NCBI GenBank assembly: GCA_023488865.1
Contig: JAMDDG010000228.1
Coordinates: 1 to 9,937 of the forward strand
DNA: 9,937 nt
Reading direction: 5' to 3'
From: Bacteroidota bacterium
GTDB taxonomy: Bacteria; Bacteroidota; Bacteroidia; Bacteroidales; Prolixibacteraceae
The notes under the pieces were generated by a model. The model saw only the letters and a program-made list of their open reading frames with translations. It had not been told where the DNA came from and did no database searches. This document shows, one piece after another, positions 1 through 6,191 of the stretch (position 1 is the stretch's first letter; the number at the start of each line of letters is the position of its first letter). The position numbers were made by a program, and so were the translations under genes.

Positions 1-2
1 CC

Positions 3-1163
3 ATCAGCCTGCATTGCTGGCAAACCGACGATGTGGGTGGCTTCGAAACCCCGGATGCAGCGCTTTCGGGGGGCGGGATCCAGGCAACCGGCAACTATCC
101 TGGTAAGGCAACCAACATCCAACAAGTTCGCGATGATCTGGAAAAAGTGCTCTCCCTCTTACCAGGAAAGCAACGGCTCAACCTGCATGCCATTTACGGG
201 GATTTTGGCGGTGAACGGGTCGACCGCGACCAAATTGAGGTGAAACACTACCAAAGCTGGATCGACTGGTGCAAGAAACTGGGTATCGGCATGGACTTCA
301 ATGCCACCTGCTTTTCCCATCCCAGGGCGGCCGATGGTTTTACCCTCTCCAGTAAAAACGAGGAAAACCGCAAATTCTGGGTTGAACACGTCAGACGTTG
401 CCGAGCCATTTCAGCAGAAATTGGCAAACAGTTGGGTACCCCTTGTGTCCATAATACCTGGATCCCGGACGGATCGAAAGATACGCCGATTGACCGGAAC
501 GGGCACCGCGCCTTGCTCAAAAAATCGCTCGATGAGGCCATGGCCATCGACTATCCCAAAAGCCAGATGAAAGATGCGATGGAAAGTAAACTTTTTGGCA
601 TCGGGGCCGAGTCGATGACGGTCGGATCGCACGATTTCTATATGGGTTATGCTATCTCAAACAAAAAACTGATCTGTCTCGACAACGGACATTTTCACCC
701 AACTGAACAGGTGGGCGATAAAATATCCGCCTGTCTTCAGTTCCTGGATGAAATCTTACTGCACGTCACCCGTCCGATCCGCTGGGATTCAGACCATGTG
801 GTTACCCTCAACGAGGATCTGCAACTGATTGCCCATGAGATTGTCCGCAACAATTTCCAAAGCCGGGTAAATATCGGTCTCGACTTCTTCGACGCCTCAA
901 TCAACAGGATTGGAGCCTATGTGGTTGGTACCCGCGCCACCCAAAAAGCTTTTTTAATTGCCCTGCTGGAACCTACAAAGCTTTTGTTGGAGTTGGAAGA
1001 AAAAGGTCGGAATTTTGAACGGCTTGCCTATCTCGAAGAACAGAAAACCCTGCCGATCGGCGCCGTTTGGGCTTACTACCTCCTGAAATCGGGTGTCCCG
1101 GTAGGGCAGGACTATGTGGAGGAAATCCAGAAGTATGAAAGAGAGGTACTTTCCAAACGATAG
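3..1163 (+). CDS. rhaA: L-rhamnose isomerase, 5' end cut off by the window
   Basis: Interconverts L-rhamnose and L-rhamnulose in the cytoplasm, the first step of L-rhamnose catabolism. The frame is open from the first base, and 386 residues are visible. The family is about 420 residues long, so roughly 35-40 N-terminal residues lie left of the window. The visible start, SLHCWQTDD..GGFE, followed by LSGGGIQATGNYPG, is the conserved N-terminal block of RhaA. Further conserved blocks, numbered from the first visible codon, are GAES (201-204), LDNGHFHPTE (226-235), WDSDHVV (261-267) and GLDFFDASINRI (292-303). These blocks carry the acidic and histidine metal and catalytic residues of this Mn-dependent TIM-barrel family, and they look intact. 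The C-terminus (LLEEQK-like segment, then a YEREVLSKR end) is also typical. The class II aldolase downstream on the same strand supports a rhamnose operon. The identification is very secure. Confidence 0.96.
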   Translation: MSLHCWQTDDVGGFETPDAALSGGGIQATGNYPGKATNIQQVRDDLEKVLSLLPGKQRLNLHAIYGDFGGERVDRDQIEVKHYQSWIDWCKKLGIGMDFNATCFSHPRAADGFTLSSKNEENRKFWVEHVRRCRAISAEIGKQLGTPCVHNTWIPDGSKDTPIDRNGHRALLKKSLDEAMAIDYPKSQMKDAMESKLFGIGAESMTVGSHDFYMGYAISNKKLICLDNGHFHPTEQVGDKISACLQFLDEILLHVTRPIRWDSDHVVTLNEDLQLIAHEIVRNNFQSRVNIGLDFFDASINRIGAYVVGTRATQKAFLIALLEPTKLLLELEEKGRNFERLAYLEEQKTLPIGAVWAYYLLKSGVPVGQDYVEEIQKYEREVLSKR

Positions 1164-1164
1164 A

Positions 1165-1309
1165 GAAGTATAAAGTATAAAGGATAAAGTTGAAAGGCTA
1201 AAGTAAGCCCCGTGCAATGTGCATGATAAGTTGTATAATTAAGTGATAAACCGTCACAATCCACTGTTGATTAGAGCGTTTTTACTTTATCCTTTATCCT
1301 TTATACTTC
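1165..1309. repeat. 26-bp near-perfect inverted repeat in the rhaA-aldolase gap
   Basis: The arm 1165-1190 (GAAGTATAAAGTATAAAGG..., ending ATAAAGT) is the reverse complement of the arm 1284-1309 with a single mismatch, separated by 93 bases. Each arm is itself built of a 7-8 bp direct repeat (GTATAAA / GGATAAA). The left arm begins two bases after the rhaA stop codon, so the structure fills most of the 187-bp gap. It could fold in mRNA and attenuate or stabilise the transcript between the two genes, or it could be a dispersed repetitive element. No promoter consensus and no ORF was seen in the gap. Confidence 0.8.
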
Positions 1310-1350
1310 CCGAAAAGTGATAGTTATCGAAAATCAAAATATTAAAAGAA

Positions 1351-2481
1351 ATGAACAAGGATTTACAAGATTTGATAAGAGTTTCAATTCTTTTCGGATC
1401 CGATCCGTCATTTGTCATCGCCGGGGGAGGAAATACTTCCTATAAAAACGAGGAAAAAATCTGGATCAAAGCGAGTGGCATATCCCTGGCAACCATTGAT
1501 GAAAACGGATTTGTCTCCCTTTCGCGCGAAAAGCTCAAATTAATTTCCGGCAAGCAATACAGTGCTGATCCGCTTTTGCGTGAAAATGAGGTGAAATCAG
1601 ATTTGCATTCGGCGATCGTCTCACCAAAAAATTTACGCCCTTCGGTCGAAACTTCGTTGCACGATTTGATTGGCTACCGGTATGTAGTGCATACCCATCC
1701 CACGAAAGTGAACGGGGTGATGTGCTCCCAACAGGCCGAAGAAACCTGCCAACAGCTCTTTGGCAAAAAGGCGCTCTTTGTTCCTTATACCGATCCCGGC
1801 TACACCCTGTTCAAGAAGGTGGCAGAGGGGATTAAGAAGTTTTCCCAGGATCAGGGATTTGAACCACAAATGATTTTCCTCGAAAATCATGGGGTGTTCG
1901 TGGGTGCTGATACGACCGGCGAGATCGAAACAATTTACGCCGGGATGATGCAAGCGATTGATGCAAAATTGGACCGGCAGCTTCCGGATACGGAAAGAAA
2001 ACCGATCAATTCGAAGCTGATTGAGCAGGTTGACGCATTGCATCCTGGTTACAAAGGCTATACAGCGGTTGGATTTAAAAGTGGTTTGGTTGATCATTTT
2101 GTAGCAGGCGAAGGTTCATTCAAAAAAGCGGACAAATCTTTTACGCCCGATGATATAGTGTATTGCAAAGCTCACTATCTTTATATCCCATCCAGTATGA
2201 ATGAACCGGAACTTATGGCAAATGCACGTGCAAAGGTTACTGCCTATTTTGACCGGTACGGGTATCTTCCCAAAGTATTGGCATTGCAAAATCAGGGTGT
2301 GATCGGCGTGGAAGAGAGCAGGAAATCGGCTCAGAATGTATTGGATGTGTATGAAAATATATTGAAAATCAGCTTTTATTCGGAGAATTTTGGTGGGCCA
2401 AAATTTTTGAACGATGATCAGATTGCATTTATTGATAATTGGGAAGTAGAAAATTACCGGAGAAAAATGGCGAAATCCTGA
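1351..2481 (+). CDS. Class II aldolase, probable rhamnulose-1-phosphate aldolase
   Basis: A 376-residue zinc-dependent class II aldolase/adducin-family protein. In a rhamnose operon it would cleave L-rhamnulose 1-phosphate to dihydroxyacetone phosphate and L-lactaldehyde. Family hallmarks seen: the GGGNTS phosphate-binding loop (25-30), the acidic residue E100 in RPSVETSLH, the zinc-ligand pair H114/H116 in VVHTHP, and the third zinc histidine H180 in LENHG. It is much longer than E. coli RhaD (about 275 residues). From about 240 onward it resembles the extended aldolase half of the roughly 690-residue bifunctional aldolase/short-chain dehydrogenase proteins (B. subtilis YuxG type), ending near the inter-domain junction (NWEVENYRRKM). 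The dehydrogenase half is absent, and no frameshifted remnant follows, because the next gene starts 39 bp later. The start ATG has an A-rich leader and no Shine-Dalgarno, normal for this phylum. The substrate is inferred from the adjacent rhaA. Confidence 0.88.
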   Translation: MNKDLQDLIRVSILFGSDPSFVIAGGGNTSYKNEEKIWIKASGISLATIDENGFVSLSREKLKLISGKQYSADPLLRENEVKSDLHSAIVSPKNLRPSVETSLHDLIGYRYVVHTHPTKVNGVMCSQQAEETCQQLFGKKALFVPYTDPGYTLFKKVAEGIKKFSQDQGFEPQMIFLENHGVFVGADTTGEIETIYAGMMQAIDAKLDRQLPDTERKPINSKLIEQVDALHPGYKGYTAVGFKSGLVDHFVAGEGSFKKADKSFTPDDIVYCKAHYLYIPSSMNEPELMANARAKVTAYFDRYGYLPKVLALQNQGVIGVEESRKSAQNVLDVYENILKISFYSENFGGPKFLNDDQIAFIDNWEVENYRRKMAKS

Positions 2482-2520
2482 ACTTTTTCCAGTGAAGAAA
2501 GTTAATTTAAATTCTATGAT

Positions 2521-3984
2521 ATGCTAATCAAAAGAATCCTTCCGGCTATACTCTTATTGGCTGTAGCTGTTTACTTTATTGCGCGTTACAATGGCCCTGA
2601 GCCGGGCGTAACGACAACCATTGACCGAAACAATCTTGAAAAATATTGGAAAAGCAAAGATGTTACGTTCGTTGAAGACCAATTTCGTCTTGAAAAGTGC
2701 ACCGCATCCATCACTTCCAGGTTCAGGATCCTGGATTTTGAACTTTCGATGAAAATAAAAACAACACCCGGGGCTGTTGGCCAACTGAATTTTTCTACCA
2801 CGAAGGTTCCCGACGATAAAAATTTCAGGGGTTACGCTGTAATGATCAACAACAGCGATTACAGCACGGGCCTGGCACAAAAAACGGGCAGCCTCTCCAA
2901 AATTCGGAATAACTTCATCCGTACAGCGGACGACAACGAATGGTTTGATCTGGATGTAACCGTCGCGGGGAATCGAATAAGTGTATCTGTCAATGGAAAA
3001 TTGATTAGTGAATATACACAACCACAAAATGCAAAAAGATTGGAAAACCTGACGGGAATGGTCCTTTCCAGAAGTTTTATCTCTTTGCGCAAAACCAGCA
3101 CCCAGGGGGAAATTCTCGTGGCGGATATGAAAATAAAGCCGATCACCGAAGTAAAAAGCCGGATGGATCTTCCGGTTAAACAGGATTCCTTAGCCGATGT
3201 GATTGACAGTCTGAACCAGCGGGAATTTCCGTTGATCGATTATCATGTTCACCTTAAAGGCGGACTGACGATGGACCAGGCACGGCAGCATGCCCGGGAA
3301 AACGGCTTGTGCTACGGTGTCGCTGCTAATTGCGGGCTCAAATTTCCGGTCACCAACGATTCGACCCTCAACAGTTACCTCAAAAGCATACAAAAAGAAC
3401 CCGTCTTCAAAGCCATGCAGTGCGAAGGACGCGAATGGGTGACCCTTTTTACTCCGGAAGCAGTTGCAGGGTTTGACTATATCTTTACAGACGGGATGAC
3501 CTGGACTGATGACAAAGGCCGCAGGATGCGCCTCTGGATACCCGAAGAAACATTCGTCGACAACGACCAGCAATTTATGGAAATGTTTGTAAGTAAAATC
3601 GAAGCCATTCTGGACGGCGAACCGATTGATATCCATGTCAATCCTACTTACCTTCCTGCTCAATTGGCATCCCGTTATGATGAGCTTTGGACCAAAGAGC
3701 GGATGGACCGCGTGATCAATGCACTGGTTCGCAACCAGGTTGCTTTGGAAATCAATTCGCGTTTCAAACTGCCCAGTATCGCTTTCATCAAAAGGGCCAA
3801 AGCTGCGGGGGTTAAGTTTACATTCGGCACCAACAATGCTTCAAACAACGATCTTAATCGTCTGGAATACAGTATAAAAGTTCTTAGAACAGTCGGGTTG
3901 ACCGCAGAAGATATGTTTCTTCCCAAACCCAAATCCGAACGGAAAATTCTGAAAAAAGGACTTCCGGCCAAGATCACAGGATAG
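2521..3984 (+). CDS. Membrane-anchored or exported DUF1080 + PHP-like hydrolase fusion
   Basis: A 487-residue protein with three parts. Residues 4-20 are a hydrophobic segment after KR, either an uncleaved anchor or a signal peptide; no lipobox cysteine is seen. Residues about 30-207 resemble the DUF1080/3-keto-disaccharide hydrolase jelly-roll fold, with the typical stretch WFDLDVTVAGNRISVSVNGK (141-160). Residues about 237-480 resemble a PHP metallohydrolase: D240-x-H242-x-H244 (IDYHVHLKG), E303, D324, H372 (DIHVNPTYLP) and E410-N-S (LEINSRFKLPS). The final PHP motif, normally GSDAH, is replaced by GTNNASNND (437-445), so two usual metal ligands appear to be missing. It starts 39 bp after the aldolase and is probably cotranscribed with it. 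A role in processing a carbohydrate or phosphoester in the periplasm is inference; the substrate is unknown. The N-terminal part could serve only as a binding module. Confidence 0.8.
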   Translation: MLIKRILPAILLLAVAVYFIARYNGPEPGVTTTIDRNNLEKYWKSKDVTFVEDQFRLEKCTASITSRFRILDFELSMKIKTTPGAVGQLNFSTTKVPDDKNFRGYAVMINNSDYSTGLAQKTGSLSKIRNNFIRTADDNEWFDLDVTVAGNRISVSVNGKLISEYTQPQNAKRLENLTGMVLSRSFISLRKTSTQGEILVADMKIKPITEVKSRMDLPVKQDSLADVIDSLNQREFPLIDYHVHLKGGLTMDQARQHARENGLCYGVAANCGLKFPVTNDSTLNSYLKSIQKEPVFKAMQCEGREWVTLFTPEAVAGFDYIFTDGMTWTDDKGRRMRLWIPEETFVDNDQQFMEMFVSKIEAILDGEPIDIHVNPTYLPAQLASRYDELWTKERMDRVINALVRNQVALEINSRFKLPSIAFIKRAKAAGVKFTFGTNNASNNDLNRLEYSIKVLRTVGLTAEDMFLPKPKSERKILKKGLPAKITG

Positions 3985-4201
3985 AAAGAGAGGGAGACCA
4001 GGAGACGGGGAGAGTGGGCGATGAGAAGATGGGAAAATGAGAATAGTCCTTGAAGTAGAAGGGTTCTCTGTGAAACTCTGTGTAATAAATTGTTAAATCA
4101 TATTTTGCCTGAAGCATAAATCGAACCCTTCGACTACGCTCAGGGACCGAATCCAAAATCGAAAATTAATCATCGTACCACAACTTTAACAACTGCATAA
4201 A
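3985..4201. repeat. Repeat-rich gap: purine tract plus dispersed-repeat fragments
   Basis: This 217-bp gap holds no credible gene. It begins with a strongly purine-biased plus strand (about 3985-4046: runs of GAGAGGGAGACC, GGAGACGGGGAGAG, GAAGATGGGAAAATGAG). At 4064-4084 there is a CTCTGTGAAACTCTGTG-type element containing an internal CTCTGTG / CTCTGTG direct repeat. At 4127-4147 lies CCTTCGACTACGCTCAGGG, which I recall as a common intergenic repeat core in many Bacteroidota genomes (it reads VPERSRR on the minus strand). No TAnnTTTG promoter box with correct spacing was found before the downstream pepP gene, although TATTTTG near 4101 is one base short of it. Confidence 0.5.
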
Positions 4202-5602
4202 ATGTTCAGCAAAGAGATCTATACCCAACGCAGATCCGTCCTTCGTCAAAAAATAGGCTCCGGATTGATCTTGATTCCCGGCAACCTGGAGTCGCCAATG
4301 AATTACCGCGACAATACCTATCATTTCAGGCAGAATAGCACCTTCCTCTATTTCTTTGGCCTGGACCTGCCGGGAATGATCGGAGTAATCGATGTCGATA
4401 ACAACCGCGACTGGATTTACGCCAATGAAGTTGATATAGAAGATATTATCTGGATGGGCCCGCAAAAATCGGTAACGGAACAAGCACAAATTGTTGGCAT
4501 AGAGGCTACAGCGCCGTTGGAGAAGATCGAACGGACAATTGAATCAGCCATCCAAAATGGCCGGAGAATCCATTTTCTGCCACCTTACCGTGCAGAAAAT
4601 CAGGAACAACTGGGCAGTTTATTAGGCATAAAGTCTTACAAAGTAAAACAATATGACTCCCTGGCGTTGATTCATGCCTGCATCGAAATGCGTTCGGTCA
4701 AAGATGCGTTCGAGATTGCCGAAATCGAAAAGGCCTGTGCCATTGGTTATGAAATGCACGTTACTGCCATGAAGATGGCACAACCCGGTATTGTTGAACA
4801 GCAGATTGCAGGGCTAATCGAAGGGATTGCCCTGTCCAAAGGCGCCGGGACCTCTTTCCCGACTATTCTCACCCAAAACGGGGAAACCCTGCACAACCAC
4901 AACCACGCTTTCACGCTGGAAGCCGGTCGACTGATGCTTGTAGATGCTGGCGCAGAATCCAATGGCCATTATGCCTCCGATTTTACCCGCACCATCCCGG
5001 TAGGTGGAAAATTCAGCGACAAACAACGGGATATTTACAACATCGTTCTGGCTGCCAACAACCAGACGTTAGCGCTCGCCAAACCTGGCATAACCTATCA
5101 ATCTATCCATCTCCAGGCCGCTACCGTGATTGCCTCCGGATTGAAAGAGCTGGGACTGATGAAAGGGGATGTAGATGAAGCGGTTGCCAACGGGGCGCAT
5201 GCCCTCTTCCTTCCGCACGGACTTGGGCACATGATGGGGCTCGATGTACACGACATGGAAGATTATGGACAGGTTCATGTCGGTTATGACGATGAGATCC
5301 GTCCCATTGATCAGTTTGGAACTGCTTATCTGCGCATGGGCCGACGTTTGCAACCCGGCTTTGTAGTAACCAACGAGCCAGGTATCTACTTTATCCCGGC
5401 ACTGATCGAAAAATGGGAGAAAGAGAAAATCAACGCCAATTTTATCAATTTCGGCAAAGTAAAAGAGTACCTCGGTTTCGGCGGTATTCGGCTGGAGGAT
5501 GATCTGCTGGTAACCGAAACCGGCGCCAGGATTTTAGGTAACCGCATACCAATAAATCCTGAAGAGGTGGAAGCGGTAGTTGTGGGTGGAAGGTTGCAAT
5601 GA
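4202..5602 (+). CDS. pepP: Xaa-Pro aminopeptidase (aminopeptidase P, M24B)
   Basis: A 466-residue cytoplasmic metallopeptidase that removes an N-terminal residue preceding proline. Residues about 1-135 form the AMP_N creatinase-like domain (NYRDNTYHFRQNSTFLYFFGL is the typical block near 34-54). Residues about 170-445 form the pita-bread M24 catalytic domain. All five dinuclear metal ligands are visible: D248 (LVDAGAE), D260 (ASDFTRT), H343 (HGLGHMMG), E392 (TNEPGIYF) and E432 (IRLEDD). The substrate-site histidines H231-H235 region (ETLHNHNHAF) and H350 (LDVHD) are also present, so the enzyme should be active. Length matches bacterial PepP (about 440-470). The start ATG at 4202 gives the full AMP_N domain; no signal peptide is present. 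It is separated from the rhamnose genes by 217 bp of repeats and is probably a separate transcription unit. Confidence 0.96.
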   Translation: MFSKEIYTQRRSVLRQKIGSGLILIPGNLESPMNYRDNTYHFRQNSTFLYFFGLDLPGMIGVIDVDNNRDWIYANEVDIEDIIWMGPQKSVTEQAQIVGIEATAPLEKIERTIESAIQNGRRIHFLPPYRAENQEQLGSLLGIKSYKVKQYDSLALIHACIEMRSVKDAFEIAEIEKACAIGYEMHVTAMKMAQPGIVEQQIAGLIEGIALSKGAGTSFPTILTQNGETLHNHNHAFTLEAGRLMLVDAGAESNGHYASDFTRTIPVGGKFSDKQRDIYNIVLAANNQTLALAKPGITYQSIHLQAATVIASGLKELGLMKGDVDEAVANGAHALFLPHGLGHMMGLDVHDMEDYGQVHVGYDDEIRPIDQFGTAYLRMGRRLQPGFVVTNEPGIYFIPALIEKWEKEKINANFINFGKVKEYLGFGGIRLEDDLLVTETGARILGNRIPINPEEVEAVVVGGRLQ

Positions 5603-5789
5603 TTTTACAGGCAAATAAGCTGTTTTTTGAATTAATAAATTACGGTCTTCGACTTCTGCACTTTCTATTCTGTCAGGAATTTCACTACAAAGAAATCCGG
5701 CTAAATCTTACTTCGATTCTCTTGACCACTTACAGGAGAAGGCCAGCCTCCGTGTTAGTTTTGCTTACACGCTTCACCACAAAGATTTG
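5603..5789 (+). other. Gap with an open frame but no ATG, upstream of the small ORF
   Basis: Between pepP and the small ORF, the reading frame of the small ORF stays open from 5631 (just after TGA at 5628-5630) for about 52 codons, but contains no ATG and no credible start. The conceptual translation (RNPAKSYFDSLDHLQEK... then SLRVSFAYTLHHKDLM) looks plausible as protein rather than low-complexity filler. It may be the decayed 5' part of an older, longer gene, or chance. No promoter box or terminator hairpin was recognised here. A 63-codon ORF in another frame (5599-5790) overlaps the pepP stop and is not protein-like. Confidence 0.35.
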
Positions 5790-6086
5790 ATGAAGAGTGA
5801 AAGTAGCGCAAAACTAAAATTTCCGATTATGAATTCAGAGCTATTTGCCAAATGGTTGCAAACTGAAGCCGAGATGTTGTACCAACAGGATTCAACCCCC
5901 GAAATCTTTCTGAGCAGGGCGAAACCCTTAATCGACGCGCTCGTTAAGATAAATAAGGCTGAAGTACTCTCAGTAAATGATCTGGAGGAAATTGTAACTG
6001 CTTCTAATTCAAGAAGAGACACAGATTTGCTTCAAAAAAACAGTTATTTCGACATTGTCGATCTCAGTTTATACAGGGCAAACTAA
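5790..6086 (+). CDS. Small hypothetical protein, possibly a gene remnant
   Basis: An unrecognised ORF of 98 codons from ATG 5790 (TTG at 5787 adds one residue; ATG 5829, starting MNSELFAKWLQTEAE, gives 85 residues). The composition is protein-like: soluble, charged and predicted mostly helical, with EIFLSRAKPLIDALVKINK followed by LSVNDLEEIVTASNSRRDTD suggesting two amphipathic helices. There is no signal peptide, membrane segment or cysteine motif. No Shine-Dalgarno is visible at any start. The frame remains open for 52 codons upstream without an ATG, so this could be the 3' part of a degraded gene. It lies 187 bp after pepP on the same strand and is followed by the promoter of the DUF5916 gene. 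No function is proposed. Confidence 0.5.
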   Translation: MKSESSAKLKFPIMNSELFAKWLQTEAEMLYQQDSTPEIFLSRAKPLIDALVKINKAEVLSVNDLEEIVTASNSRRDTDLLQKNSYFDIVDLSLYRAN

Positions 6087-6114
6087 AGTAGGCATGTACC
6101 CGTTTTTTCGTGCG

Positions 6115-6165
6115 TCACAATTTTGGCCGGTTGTTAAACCAGTGAAATTTATTTTCACAATTTTG
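6115..6165 (+). promoter_or_regulatory. Direct repeat and dyad upstream of the DUF5916 promoter
   Basis: The 11-mer TCACAATTTTG occurs at 6115-6125 and again at 6155-6165, exactly 40 bp apart, about four helical turns, with the second copy abutting the -7 box. Between them, 6142-6158 is a dyad, GTGAAA-N5-TTTCAC, occupying the place where the -33 element would lie. The arrangement suggests binding sites for a regulator of the downstream gene. This is pattern evidence only; no regulator was identified. The dyad does not fit the CRP consensus because its half-sites are too far apart. Confidence 0.4.
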
Positions 6166-6173
6166 TATATTTG
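6166..6173 (+). promoter_or_regulatory. Bacteroidota -7 promoter box before the DUF5916 gene
   Basis: TATATTTG matches the Bacteroidota housekeeping -7 consensus TAnnTTTG exactly. No good TTTG is present 19-21 bp upstream, where a GTGAAA..TTTCAC dyad lies instead. Transcription would start around 6178-6182, leaving a short leader of about 10-14 nt before ATG 6192. This position argues against the upstream TTG at 6171 as the start codon, because it overlaps the promoter box. Confidence 0.6.
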
Positions 6174-6191
6174 CGGTTCGACAACCAAACT

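Noticed and set aside
3974..4156. A 60-codon minus-strand ORF starting MDSVPERSRRV
   Set aside because: The VPERSRR string is the usual artefact of translating the CCTTCGACTACGCTCAGGG-type intergenic repeat, and the ORF covers low-complexity sequence.
5599..5790. A 63-codon ORF overlapping the pepP stop codon
   Set aside because: The translation is rich in L, F and R with no homology I recognise, and a competing frame in the same region looks more protein-like. The ATGA overlap at 5599-5602 is probably chance.
6142..6158. A CRP-type operator
   Set aside because: GTGA and TCAC are present, but separated by 9 bases rather than the 8 expected of the CRP consensus, so the match fails.
6171..6191. 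TTG at 6171 as the start of the DUF5916 protein
   Set aside because: It overlaps the TATATTTG promoter box and adds charged residues before the signal peptide; ATG 6192 gives a normal signal peptide.
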